DNA of 22,129 nucleotides from JBHHZI01 sp046757965 (GTDB lineage Bacteria > Acidobacteriota > Polarisedimenticolia > SMYD01). Of this stretch, positions 1 to 7,292 are shown piece after piece (the stretch's first letter is position 1; each line of letters begins with the position of its first letter). Location of the stretch: NCBI GenBank assembly GCA_046757965.1, contig JBHHZI010000043.1, positions 1-22,129 of the forward strand, read 5' to 3'. The translations under genes and the position numbers were made by a program. Under the pieces are notes generated by a model. The model ran no database searches, had not been told where the DNA came from, and worked only from the letters and a program-made list of their open reading frames with translations.

Positions 1-2
1 CC

Positions 3-245
3 ATGGTGAACCTCATCCGCGACCCGTATCGATTTCCCGTCTCCGGACGGGTGGATGTCGAGGTGCAGGACCACGTTTTCGTCCTCACGGGAACCGGCCC
101 ACGGCTCCTGGATCGCCTCGAGGCCCTCGATGTCGCCGCGCTCGTCGCCGATCGCAGCCGTCTGCGGGACGAGATGACCATCAACCCCGATCTCGGGCGT
201 CTGCGCGTCCATACCGGCATTCCGCCCGCGCATCGGCTACAATGA
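3..245 (+). CDS. C-terminal part of an unidentified protein (5' end outside or at window edge)
   Basis: An open frame of 80 codons runs from the left edge to a TGA at 243-245. An ATG sits at base 3, but only two bases precede it, so I cannot tell whether this is the real start or an internal Met of a longer protein; the lack of any visible leader favours a partial gene. The residues look like one beta-rich repeat with alternating hydrophobic strands (VEVQDHVFVLTG) followed by a short helix (RLLDRLEALDVAALV) and a further strand. That layout recalls the end of a YbbR/CdaR-type repeat, but the match is weak and I do not assign it. Its stop overlaps a possible -10 element (TACAAT) of the next gene. 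Confidence 0.5.
   Translation: MVNLIRDPYRFPVSGRVDVEVQDHVFVLTGTGPRLLDRLEALDVAALVADRSRLRDEMTINPDLGRLRVHTGIPPAHRLQ
238..243 (+). promoter_or_regulatory. Possible -10 element for the downstream exported-protein gene
   Basis: TACAAT differs from the TATAAT consensus at one base and lies about 75 bases upstream of the ATG at 317. No convincing -35 hexamer is seen 16-18 bases upstream, so this is a weak call resting on the hexamer and its position. Confidence 0.25.
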
Positions 246-316
246 TGTTTCACGGTCACCGGTGGCGAGAGGGGCGCGCCGGCCCCCACAGGAACGCCTG
301 TCAGGAGGACCTCCAG

Positions 317-886
317 ATGTCGCGACTCTCTCCCATCATCTCACGACTCGCGCTGGCCGGGATCGGGCTGGCGAGCGCCACCCTCGCTCTCGCCGGCTCG
401 ACGGCCAGCGGACATGTTCTCGGGCCGGCAGGGGTCACCCCGATACCCGGGGCCCGCGTGGTGTTCTACAACGTGCTCACCGGTATCACGACGCAGTCCG
501 ACCCCACCGACGACACCGGCGCCTATGACGTCAGCGACCTCGAAGCGGGGCGCTACGACGTGGCGGTCGACACGGAACGCGGGCTCTGGCTCGTGGAACG
601 CCCGCTGGAGATCGGAGCCGGTGAGACCCGGGAGATGACCTTCGCCCTGCGTGAGAGCACATACTGGGAAGGGACCCACCACCAGCCACCCCGGACCTCT
701 CCCATCGGTTCGAAGATCGTCGGAACGGCCGTGCTCCTGGAGACAGAAAAAGGTTCGCCCGAGCGCTGGCCGAAGGAGAGGCGGCGCAAGGTGATCCTCG
801 GCTCCGCCATCGGGGGCGGGGTGATCGCCGTGGCGCTGGCCGCCGGGGACAACGGGAGCAGCAACGCCAGCCCATCCATGCCCTGA
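317..886 (+). CDS. Exported protein with carboxypeptidase-regulatory-like domain and C-terminal membrane segment
   Basis: 189 residues. The start at 317 is chosen because AGGAGG lies at 303-308, eight bases upstream; the in-frame ATG at 242 has no ribosome-binding site and would put 25 polar residues in front of the signal peptide. Residues 1-27 form a signal peptide (LALAGIGLASATLALAG). Residues about 32-112 have the pattern of a carboxypeptidase-regulatory-like or SpaA/Cna-B beta sandwich: PIPGARVVFYN, a turn with DDTGAYDVSDLEAGRYDV, and a final strand rich in T/E. A polar linker leads to a hydrophobic segment at 159-177 (VILGSAIGGGVIAVALAAG) after a basic cluster KERRRK, so the domain is probably tethered to a membrane. 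Such domains usually serve adhesion or structural roles. No partner is visible: the next gene is convergent. Confidence 0.7.
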   Translation: MSRLSPIISRLALAGIGLASATLALAGSTASGHVLGPAGVTPIPGARVVFYNVLTGITTQSDPTDDTGAYDVSDLEAGRYDVAVDTERGLWLVERPLEIGAGETREMTFALRESTYWEGTHHQPPRTSPIGSKIVGTAVLLETEKGSPERWPKERRRKVILGSAIGGGVIAVALAAGDNGSSNASPSMP

Positions 887-917
887 GGCACCCGGAACGG
901 ATCACCGGGACGCCGGT

Positions 918-2819
918 TCAGGCCGGCGCCACCGGGGGAGACGGCGGCTGAGGATCGCCGTCGGCCACGACCTGGCACGCTTTCACCACGTCTTCGACCT
1001 GAAACGGTTTGCACAGCACCACCGCGGAGGTCTGCTCCGCCAGTTCCCCGAGTGGCGCGCTCTCAGGATCGTCCGTGATGAACACGACGCGACACTCCGG
1101 ATGGGTGCGGTGGTGCCGGATCGTGTCGACGAGATGCCGGCCATCGAGATCGGCCATCTTGACGTCGATGAGCACCGCATCGAACTCCACCACCGAGGCT
1201 CTCTCAAGGGCCTGGGCGCCGTTCCTGGCGCATTCCACACGGTATCCGGCATCGGTGAGGATGTCGTCCAGGAGATCCACGACGACCTGCTCGTGCTCGA
1301 CGATCAGCGCCGTGGGAGACCCGCTCACTCGCCTGACGGACCCTTGCTCGCCCGATGCCGGCGGTAGTTCCACACGAAATATCGCACCCGGCATGCCGTC
1401 GAGAGCCTCGATCCGGCCACCGTTCTCCTCGACGATGCCATAGGAGGCCGCCAGTCCGAGACCGGCCGCTCCCTCCGGGCGGTGCGTGGTGAAGAACGGT
1501 TCGAAGATCCGCTCGCGACTCCCCACCGGAACGCCGGGACCGTTGTCCTGCACCTCGAGCACCACTCGATCTTCCACCGCGCGGGTGCGCACGGTGACTT
1601 GGCGATCGCCGGCCGGTCGGGACGACAGCGCCCGGTAAGCGTTCACCAGCAGGTTCTGCAGCACCTGTTCGATCTGCGCCCCGTCCACATTCACGAGAGA
1701 CAGCTTCGGGTCCAGATCGGCCGTCACCTCCACGCCTGCATCGCCGGCAGCCAGGGTCTCCCGGGCCAGCATCCGCGTCACCACGCCGTTGAGGTCGTGA
1801 GCCCTCCGGTACGTCTGCCGCTTGCCGGCAAAACAGAGCAGACTGTCCACCAGCCGCCGGCAGCGGCGCGCTTCGCGATCGATCTTCACCAGACGGTCGC
1901 GCAGGCGATCATCGGTGGCGAACTGCAGCAACAGTTCCGAGTAGCCGAGAATGCCCGTCAGCGGATTCTTCAACTCGTGGGCCACGCCGGCGACGATCTC
2001 CCCCAGAGACGTGCCCGGCCAGACAGGCGACGAGGCGTCGTCTGCCACGGCGGCACCGTCACGGACGAGAGCGCCCTCGACACTGGAGAGAAACAGGAAC
2101 CGGTCGTCGTCCCGCCCCCCACCGTGGCCGCGAACGTCGAACTGCCCGCCTCCGATGGTCACGCGCCTGGATGTCATCTGCCGGTCGGGTGCGAACAGTG
2201 CGTCCAGATCCGCCCGGGACCAGCCCAGGATGTCCGCCGCCTGGCGATTCACCATCTGGGTCTCGTCCTCGCCCAGCATCCCGATGGCGGCGGGATTCGC
2301 CTCGATCACGCGCCCCGTCCCGGACAGGCGCAGGAAACCCTCCCGCAGCGAGCCGAGAAGTTGCTCCCGGGAGCGCCGTTCCTCGAGCAGCTCGGAGACC
2401 ACCTCGCGGCGATGCATCGCATCGAATCCCCGATTCCGGGCGACCGGGCGCCCGCTGAGCAACCCGTCCAGAACCGCGGTCAGATGCTGGATCATCTCGG
2501 TCGCCTGCATCTTGGCCACGAACGCATCCGCCCCGATGTCCTCCGCGTCGTCGATCTCTTCCTGGCGGAGACCGGACAGGATGACCACCGGGATGTTGCG
2601 GCTGGCGGGATTCTTCTTGATCTGTCGGCAGGCGCGGGCACCGCCCATGCGCGGCATCACGAGGTCCAGGACGATGGCGTCGAAGCGTCCCTCCATCACC
2701 GCCTCCAGAGCCTGCGAGCCATCGGCGCAGGTGGTGACCTGGTGCCCGGCAGACTGCATGGCGTCGGTGAGGAGTTCCCTGTAGAACGAGCTGTTGTCCG
2801 CGACGAGCAGGTGAGCCAT
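918..2819 (-). CDS. Hybrid sensor histidine kinase, REC-PAS-HisKA-HATPase-REC
   Basis: 633 residues, no membrane segment, so probably cytoplasmic. Domains in order: receiver 1-120 with phospho-Asp D52 (LDLVMPRMGG) and Lys K103; a PAS-like segment about 155-250 (VIEANPAAIGMLG); HisKA with phospho-acceptor H281 in VAHELKNPLTGILGY; HATPase with N-box N393 (LLVNAYRAL), G1 DNGPGV 425-430 and G2 GLGLA 453-457; second receiver 502-620 with D552 (LIDVKM) and K604 (LCKPF). The start at 2819 is favoured over a longer frame reaching 2888 because GGAAGG precedes it and the predicted promoter overlaps the longer frame. The acidic pocket is weakened in both receivers (DN at 8-9; EH at 508-509). An N-terminal receiver feeding a kinase suggests phosphorelay input from another kinase. 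There is no DNA-binding output, and the signal is unknown. Confidence 0.93.
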   Translation of the reverse strand: MAHLLVADNSSFYRELLTDAMQSAGHQVTTCADGSQALEAVMEGRFDAIVLDLVMPRMGGARACRQIKKNPASRNIPVVILSGLRQEEIDDAEDIGADAFVAKMQATEMIQHLTAVLDGLLSGRPVARNRGFDAMHRREVVSELLEERRSREQLLGSLREGFLRLSGTGRVIEANPAAIGMLGEDETQMVNRQAADILGWSRADLDALFAPDRQMTSRRVTIGGGQFDVRGHGGGRDDDRFLFLSSVEGALVRDGAAVADDASSPVWPGTSLGEIVAGVAHELKNPLTGILGYSELLLQFATDDRLRDRLVKIDREARRCRRLVDSLLCFAGKRQTYRRAHDLNGVVTRMLARETLAAGDAGVEVTADLDPKLSLVNVDGAQIEQVLQNLLVNAYRALSSRPAGDRQVTVRTRAVEDRVVLEVQDNGPGVPVGSRERIFEPFFTTHRPEGAAGLGLAASYGIVEENGGRIEALDGMPGAIFRVELPPASGEQGSVRRVSGSPTALIVEHEQVVVDLLDDILTDAGYRVECARNGAQALERASVVEFDAVLIDVKMADLDGRHLVDTIRHHRTHPECRVVFITDDPESAPLGELAEQTSAVVLCKPFQVEDVVKACQVVADGDPQPPSPPVAPA

Positions 2820-2836
2820 GTAGCCTTCCTGGGAGC

Positions 2837-2853
2837 GGATCCGGAACGGATCC
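2837..2853. repeat. Perfect 7-base inverted repeat at the kinase transcript start
   Basis: GGATCCG-GAA-CGGATCC, seven-base arms with a three-base centre. It lies immediately downstream of the predicted -10 of the kinase promoter and so covers or follows +1. It could be an operator or a short 5' hairpin in the leader. A chance GGATCC-rich palindrome remains possible. Confidence 0.5.
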
Positions 2854-2860
2854 TGCGGAG

Positions 2861-2888
2861 AATCTAGGCCGGCCACGCCACGGGTCAA
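2861..2888 (-). promoter_or_regulatory. Sigma-70-type promoter of the hybrid kinase
   Basis: Read on the minus strand: TTGACC (2888-2883), 16-base spacer, TAGATT (2866-2861). The predicted transcript start is near 2854, giving a leader of about 35 bases before the ATG at 2819. Both hexamers are close to consensus in an otherwise very GC-rich region. Confidence 0.65.
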
Positions 2889-3092
2889 GCGGGTCCGACC
2901 CCTGGTGACGCTCCACGCCCGCCGTCCACCGCGCCGGTCCCCGGACGGGCCGCGCCCGGCACCGGATCCCGCTCAACAACCTGAATGGGCCGAGCGACTT
3001 ACGTCGTTCTTGCGGCATGGTCCCGGGGCTCGTCCCGATGGCGCGGCGGGCGCCGAAACGGCGCAAACCCCCGGCTGGCGGGCATTTTTCGC
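2889..3092. other. Intergenic region between divergent promoters
   Basis: Together with the flanking promoters, this stretch belongs to a gap of about 370 bases without a recognised gene (2820-3187). A short hairpin GCGCCG-AAA-CGGCGC lies at 3050-3064. A 63-codon open frame at 2905-3096 is Arg/Pro-rich, has no ribosome-binding site and runs into the -35 of the next promoter, so I do not call it. Nothing else was seen. Confidence 0.5.
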
Positions 3093-3121
3093 TTGACACC
3101 TCACCGACCTCGTGGTAGATA
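3093..3121 (+). promoter_or_regulatory. Consensus sigma-70-type promoter of the 38-residue peptide gene
   Basis: TTGACA (3093-3098), exactly 17 bases, then TAGATA (3116-3121). The -35 is a perfect match and the -10 has four of six bases including the first two. The predicted transcript start is near 3128, giving a leader of about 60 bases. It is the best-looking promoter in the window. Confidence 0.8.
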
Positions 3122-3187
3122 TCCACTGCCGCGTTTGCTGGCTTCGTGATTTCCCGTCTGGTCACAACCTGAGGAGAAAGACTTCCG

Positions 3188-3304
3188 ATGAAGAAGCCCT
3201 ACGAGAAGCCGAGGATCGTTTACGTCGAGAAGATGGAAGCACGGGCTGTTGCGTGCCTCAAGGCAGACAGCGCCACGTGCACTGCGGGGCCGGTGACGTC
3301 CTAA
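3188..3304 (+). CDS. 38-residue two-cysteine peptide, candidate RiPP-type precursor or small secreted/regulatory peptide
   Basis: A 38-codon gene too short for usual gene calling. ATG at 3188 is preceded by GAGGAGAAAG (3171-3180; the AGGAG core ends 11 bases upstream), and TAA ends at 3304. The N-terminal part is charged (KKPYEKPRIVYVEKMEARA, residues 2-20). It contains Y5-E-K-P8, a YxxP motif like the one that recognition proteins bind in lasso-peptide leaders. The C-terminal part has C23 and C31 and ends in GPVTS. There is no signal peptide or membrane segment. The gene has its own consensus promoter and an intrinsic terminator, so it is a complete one-gene transcript. No modification enzyme, transporter or protease gene is adjacent: the kinase lies divergent upstream and a TPR lipoprotein convergent downstream. 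The existence of the gene is well supported; the RiPP reading is inference. A small regulator or structural peptide is the alternative. Confidence 0.75.
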   Translation: MKKPYEKPRIVYVEKMEARAVACLKADSATCTAGPVTS

Positions 3305-3343
3305 GCGTTCTCGTCTCCTCACTGACGACCCGCTGACATGTCG

Positions 3344-3373
3344 AGAGGGCCCCTGCGTGCGGGGGCCCTCTTT
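3344..3373 (+). terminator. Intrinsic terminator of the peptide gene
   Basis: A perfect 10-bp stem, AGAGGGCCCC (3344-3353) with GGGGCCCTCT (3362-3371), an eight-base loop, and a T-run TTTGTT after the stem. It lies 40 bases after the peptide stop codon. On the opposite strand the stem has no T-run, so it acts mainly on the plus strand. Confidence 0.85.
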
Positions 3374-3484
3374 GTTCCTGTCCATGCAGGTGTGACGGCG
3401 GTGGGCTCCCTGGACCAGGTCCCGTCTCCCGGGGAGATGAAGGATGGGACCCTTGCTCCGGGGTCGCCGTTCCTGCGCCGTCGA

Positions 3485-5536
3485 TCAGTTCCCCTCGGGC
3501 GTCGCCAGATCCAGCCGTTTCAGCATCCCGTCCACCAGCATCTGGTTCTGTCCGGCCGCATCCTTCCAGAAACGACGGACCACCGCGGCAGCCGCCTGCG
3601 CGTCGGCGGGGCGATTCTGGCGCGCCGCGATCTCCGCCAGGTGAGCCTCGGCACCCAGCCAGATCCAGGGCCAGAACAGCCGGTCGCCGGACATCCGGAC
3701 GATATCCGCAAAGATCGGCCGCGCGGAGTCGAGGTCTCCCTTGGCCAGATACGCTCTCCCGAGCGCCTCGGCATACACCGGCCGGTCCGAGATGTACCCG
3801 CCCGCGAGGAACCGGACCCCGGACAGCTCGTAGGCTCGCCGCATCCGCTCGATCGCCTCGTCCCATCGCTCCGCGGCCAGCGCGATCGCCCCCTCCACTC
3901 GCAGGACATGGCGCTCCCAGCCCTGCTCCCGTAGATGCGGACCCAGATCGCGCAGGCCCTTGACGATCGCCTCGGCGTTCTTCAGGTTGCCACTCTCGGC
4001 ATAGGCCACTCCCAGAGCCTCCCGGCTGTCGAGAAAATCGAGCCTCAGGTTCGCTGCTTCCATGAACTGATCGATCGCCGTCGCCCGGTCGCCGTTGCGC
4101 TCCAGGACGAGTCCGGTCATCCACTTGCCGACCGCGCCGGGGACGCTGTTTCCAGATGCAGCCTGGAGATCGGACATCGAGGCAAGCCGGGACAGGCCGG
4201 CCCGGATCGTCCCGCGGTACAGCTCGGCCGCTGCCGCGAGGAGTGGCGAGCGCACCTCCGTGGCCTGTTCGAGAGCCCCCTCCACGTCACCGGTGAGCAG
4301 CGAGAGCTGGGCCCGGGCCAGGAGCAGGCCACGGTCCTGCCTCCATTCCAGGGCCTGATCGAGAGCCTCCCGTGCCGCATCCAGCTTGCCCGAGAACATG
4401 AGCAGGGTCACGTGCGTGGCGAGCAATCGCGGATCGGCCGGATCGACCTTCAGGCCAGCCTCCACGGCCTTCTCCGCACGTCCGCGCTGGTCCGCCACGA
4501 AGGCCGTGCTGGCAAGATCTTCCCAGCCGGGAAGAAAGTCGGGGTCGAACTTGACCGCGTCGGCGTATGCATCCGCCGCCTCACCGTCATGGCCGAGCTG
4601 TCCCAGCGCGAGTCCGTGGAAGTAGGCGGCCTCCTTGTCCCCGGGCCAGCGGGACCTCAGCTTGCCCAGGGCCTCGGCCGCCTCGTCCGGCTCGGAAAAC
4701 ACCAGGGCTCTGACGCCCTCGATGGCCAGACGGTCCCGCAAGGTGGCATGCTGACGCTTCCCCCAGGCCAGGGTCACGAAGGCCTGCACCTCTCCGGTGG
4801 CCACCGGGAGGTAACGCATGACAGCCGTCGCTCGACGGAAATGGGCCAGAGCGAAATCGCGATCCGCCTGGCCGGCCTTCGCGAAGTACGGAACCGCCGC
4901 GAGAAACTTCTGCTGAAAGTAAAGCGCCTGCCCGGCGATGAACTGGCCGTAGGCGGGGACATTCTCGGTGGTCAGCGCCGTCACCGACTGGACCCCTTCC
5001 GGGGCGGTGGTGCCGATCACCGCCCACACCTGGTCCCTGAGGAGATCCGCCGCGGCGGGCATGGCTGCTGCCTTGTCTGCAACAGCGTCCGCCGTGCCCA
5101 GGAGCCGTCCGGTCCCGGTGGAGAGAACATCCGCGTGAATCGAGAACAGGTTGTCCTTGCGTTCCAGACGCCCCACGACGGCGATCCCTCCACCGACCTC
5201 CTGGATCGCCGCCAGGAGTTCAGCGCGGGTCACCTCACCGAGGCGAGCCCGCAGATCGGCGACCCGCTGGGGCGAGAACACGTTGAGATCGTCCGCCTGC
5301 CACAGGTCGCGAGCCACCATGTCCACCAGCCACGCGTCCCAGAGCCCGTAGGCATCATCTCCGGTCGCGTTGGTGAACCCGTAGACCACCACCGCGTCTG
5401 CGCCGGTCCGGGTCTCAGGCTGACTGCACGCCGTCATCAGGGCGGCGAGTACGACAGCTGCTCCGATCATACCGAGGACCGGGATCGACCGCTCGGTGCG
5501 CCTGCGGACATCTTTCGCTGCGTTGGGTTGCGCCAT
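3485..5536 (-). CDS. TolB/FlgO-like plus TPR lipoprotein
   Basis: 683 residues. The N-terminus carries a basic stretch, a hydrophobic segment and a lipobox ending ALMTAC (C37), so it is probably a lipoprotein. Residues about 45-170 resemble the TolB N-terminal/FlgO-type domain (VVVYGFTNATGDDAYGLW, then a helix and NVFSPQRVADL). Such domains often sit between an output domain and TPRs in large signalling proteins of Acidobacteriota-like bacteria. The rest (about 185-660) is a series of degenerate TPR-like helical pairs, for example YFHGLALGQLGHDGEAADAYADAVKFDPDF. No kinase or DNA-binding domain precedes it, so it looks like a free-standing sensor half. The start at 5536 is supported by the promoter at 5592-5620, whose predicted +1 (about 5585) excludes the longer frame to 5620. 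The ribosome-binding site (GGGAAGG) is close to the ATG. Function unknown; probably protein-protein interaction at the envelope. Confidence 0.8.
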   Translation of the reverse strand: MAQPNAAKDVRRRTERSIPVLGMIGAAVVLAALMTACSQPETRTGADAVVVYGFTNATGDDAYGLWDAWLVDMVARDLWQADDLNVFSPQRVADLRARLGEVTRAELLAAIQEVGGGIAVVGRLERKDNLFSIHADVLSTGTGRLLGTADAVADKAAAMPAAADLLRDQVWAVIGTTAPEGVQSVTALTTENVPAYGQFIAGQALYFQQKFLAAVPYFAKAGQADRDFALAHFRRATAVMRYLPVATGEVQAFVTLAWGKRQHATLRDRLAIEGVRALVFSEPDEAAEALGKLRSRWPGDKEAAYFHGLALGQLGHDGEAADAYADAVKFDPDFLPGWEDLASTAFVADQRGRAEKAVEAGLKVDPADPRLLATHVTLLMFSGKLDAAREALDQALEWRQDRGLLLARAQLSLLTGDVEGALEQATEVRSPLLAAAAELYRGTIRAGLSRLASMSDLQAASGNSVPGAVGKWMTGLVLERNGDRATAIDQFMEAANLRLDFLDSREALGVAYAESGNLKNAEAIVKGLRDLGPHLREQGWERHVLRVEGAIALAAERWDEAIERMRRAYELSGVRFLAGGYISDRPVYAEALGRAYLAKGDLDSARPIFADIVRMSGDRLFWPWIWLGAEAHLAEIAARQNRPADAQAAAAVVRRFWKDAAGQNQMLVDGMLKRLDLATPEGN

Positions 5537-5591
5537 GCCTTCCCGTCCGTTCCTTCTCGCCGCAAGTGGCGTCGTCTGATGGAAAATGGGG

Positions 5592-5620
5592 ATTATCGTG
5601 CGGCCCCGGAACCGAGTCAA
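5592..5620 (-). promoter_or_regulatory. Sigma-70-type promoter of the TPR lipoprotein gene
   Basis: On the minus strand: TTGACT (5620-5615), 17-base spacer, GATAAT (5597-5592). Each hexamer has five of six consensus bases. Predicted +1 is near 5585, about 50 bases before the chosen ATG. Confidence 0.75.
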
Positions 5621-5694
5621 GAAAGCCCTCCGGGCCCGCTATGGTACGATGCGCGACTGGCCTGCGCGAGGCGAGCGCCCGGGCCTCCCTGCTC

Positions 5695-5925
5695 ATGAGC
5701 GACACCATCGATCAGGCGATCAGCACGCTGAACAGCCTGGCCATCGGCCAGGTGGATGTTCTCCTCCGGAGACTGCAGGAGGCGCGCGCACTCATCAAGG
5801 ACGATGGCGCCCCGGAATTGCTCGAGGCGCTGGACGAGGCCCGCGAAGCGATCTCGGCCGGCGACCTGCCACTGTTCCGGAAGCGCGTCCAGCACGTCGT
5901 CAGCCGCCTCGGCCACCTGCGCTGA
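5695..5925 (+). CDS. Small helical protein of unknown function
   Basis: 76 residues, predicted almost entirely helical with heptad-like spacing (IDQAISTLNSLAIGQVDVLL, then RLQEARALIKD, LLEALDEAREAI, LFRKRVQHVVSRLGHLR). It has a mixed charge distribution, no Cys and no signal or membrane segment. Third codon positions are strongly GC-rich, like neighbouring genes, which argues for real coding. The start at 5695 is chosen because the helical protein begins there. No clear ribosome-binding site is seen, and an in-frame ATG at 5641 is possible. It diverges from the TPR lipoprotein and converges on spoVG with about 30 bases between stops. I do not recognise a family; a small coiled-coil regulator or chaperone-like protein is conceivable. 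Confidence 0.6.
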   Translation: MSDTIDQAISTLNSLAIGQVDVLLRRLQEARALIKDDGAPELLEALDEAREAISAGDLPLFRKRVQHVVSRLGHLR

Positions 5926-5957
5926 GCAGGTGCCCGACCCGACGAGCTGCCCGCTTC

Positions 5958-6350
5958 CTACTTGAACGAGGCGTCCGGCGCGTCCAGGTCCCGTGGCGTC
6001 CGGATCTCCGGTGTCGCCGGTGGATCGGCGAAGACGTCGGTCCCGACGCCGTCACTCTCGAGAGGACGGGCCTGGAGGTCGACATCACCACCCGCCCCGC
6101 TCATCAGTTCCCGGTATCGCTCGAGGATCCGCTGTTCCATGGCGTGGCGGGTCTCGCTGTTGAGCGGATGCGCGATGTCTCGAAAAGTGCCGTCCTTGCG
6201 CCGCTTGCTGGGCATCGACACGAACAGACCCGACGAGCCGCTGATGATCTTGATGTCCCCGATCACGAAGCACCCGTCCAGGACGATCGAGACGAACGCG
6301 CGCAGCTTGTCCTGGTCCACCGGGAACACCCGCACATCCGTGATGTTCAT
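5958..6350 (-). CDS. spoVG: Septation protein SpoVG family
   Basis: 130 residues. The family core is at residues 1-84: MNITDVRVFPV, LRAFVSIVLDGCFVIGDIKI, GLFVSMPSKRRKDGTFRDI, AHPLNSETRHAMEQRI. Known members are small RNA/DNA-binding regulators; the family was named in Bacillus for effects on septation but occurs widely outside spore-formers. Residues 85-130 are an acidic, Pro-rich extension (DLQARPLESDGVGTDVF onward) that is unusual compared with the short Firmicute protein. GGGAGGG precedes the ATG. The gene lies 27 bases after the ispE stop, so it is probably the last gene of the long minus-strand cluster. In Bacillus, ispE and spoVG are also near each other, so the neighbourhood is old. 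Confidence 0.95.
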   Translation of the reverse strand: MNITDVRVFPVDQDKLRAFVSIVLDGCFVIGDIKIISGSSGLFVSMPSKRRKDGTFRDIAHPLNSETRHAMEQRILERYRELMSGAGGDVDLQARPLESDGVGTDVFADPPATPEIRTPRDLDAPDASFK

Positions 6351-6377
6351 GCTGCACCCTCCCGCGTCTTGCCCTGC

Positions 6378-7292
6378 CTAGCGAAATCGAGCCCGATAGG
6401 CCGGTCCGTCCAGCGTCTGGCTCACCACGGTGGTCCAGTCCGGTCGCTGCCACCCGGCAACGACGGCGTCGGCGTCCCGCCGGTGTTCGAACACCCCGAA
6501 CAGTGCGGATCCACTCCCCGACAGCCCGGCGATCAGGGCGCCTTGCTCGTCCATCCGGGAAACCGCCATTGCCAGCTCCGGATACCGTCGAAACACGGCA
6601 TCTTGAAAATGATTGTTCAGGGGACCTGCCCGTCTACGCGCTCGCAGCGCCGCCAGAACCGGCCGCATCGTAAACTGGGATCTGGGGGATGTCAACGACA
6701 AACCGTCCATCCAGCCATAGACCGCCGCCGTGCCCAGTGAGAACGGCGGGATCATCACCAGGACCGGCAAGGGCGGCAAGGGCGCCAGCTCCCGAACCCG
6801 GTCTCCGCGACCCACTCCACGCGCCAGCCCCCCCCGGAGAAAGAACGGCACATCCGTGCCCAGCCGGCGGGCCATCCCCATCAGCCGGCGCGGTTCATGC
6901 CGGTCGCCGAGATGCCGGGCGAGCAAGAGGAGTGTGGCGGCCGCATCTCCGCTGCCGCCGCCCAGCCCTGCGCCGGCGGGAACGCGTTTCGCGAGGCGAA
7001 GGCGCACGCCGCGCCGCCGGGCGCGCGACCGGCCGCGTCCATCTTCTGCGAGATACATCCGGGCCGCCTGGACGACGAGATTGTCCTCGACAGGACCTGT
7101 ATCAACGGAGCCGGTCACTTCCAGCGTCACCTGACCGGTGTCGGTGGCGTCCACCGACAGATCGTCACCGAGATCGATCGTCTGCAGGACCGTGGCCACC
7201 TCGTGGTATCCATCATCGCCCCGCGGCCCGACGGTCAGGACGAGATTGATCTTGGCGGCGGTCCGGACGGAGTGACCGGGTGGCGCGATCAT
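6378..7292 (-). CDS. ispE: 4-diphosphocytidyl-2-C-methyl-D-erythritol kinase
   Basis: 304 residues, GHMP kinase fold. It phosphorylates CDP-ME at the 2-hydroxyl in the methylerythritol phosphate pathway to isoprenoids, in the cytoplasm. Motif 1 is AAKINLVL with K14. The ATP-binding glycine-rich motif is at 105-118 (PAGAGLGGGSGDAA). GTDVPFFLRGG contains D147, the expected catalytic Asp. Motif 3 is GLSGSGSALFG at 256-266. The start at 7292 gives the normal family length and overlaps the upstream stop as ATGA; a longer frame to 7412 lies inside the upstream gene. The lolB-ispE order is the same as in gammaproteobacteria. It is the only metabolic enzyme in this cluster and is surrounded by envelope genes. 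Confidence 0.96.
   Translation of the reverse strand: MIAPPGHSVRTAAKINLVLTVGPRGDDGYHEVATVLQTIDLGDDLSVDATDTGQVTLEVTGSVDTGPVEDNLVVQAARMYLAEDGRGRSRARRRGVRLRLAKRVPAGAGLGGGSGDAAATLLLLARHLGDRHEPRRLMGMARRLGTDVPFFLRGGLARGVGRGDRVRELAPLPPLPVLVMIPPFSLGTAAVYGWMDGLSLTSPRSQFTMRPVLAALRARRRAGPLNNHFQDAVFRRYPELAMAVSRMDEQGALIAGLSGSGSALFGVFEHRRDADAVVAGWQRPDWTTVVSQTLDGPAYRARFR

Noticed and set aside
911..928. Hairpin CGCCGG-TTCAGG-CCGGCG between convergent genes as a terminator
   Set aside because: Only six base pairs, no T-run on either strand, and it overlaps the kinase stop codon.
1482..2867. Plus-strand open frame opposite the hybrid kinase
   Set aside because: His/Gln/Arg-rich shadow; the kinase motifs on the minus strand are unambiguous.
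3050..3064. Hairpin GCGCCG-AAA-CGGCGC
   Set aside because: Short and isolated, with no T-run; likely chance in GC-rich sequence.
2905..3096. 63-codon plus-strand frame before the peptide promoter
   Set aside because: Pro/Arg-rich, no ribosome-binding site, and it ends inside the promoter -35.
3188..3373. Peptide plus terminator as a leader-peptide attenuator
   Set aside because: No gene follows on the plus strand to be controlled; the next gene is convergent.
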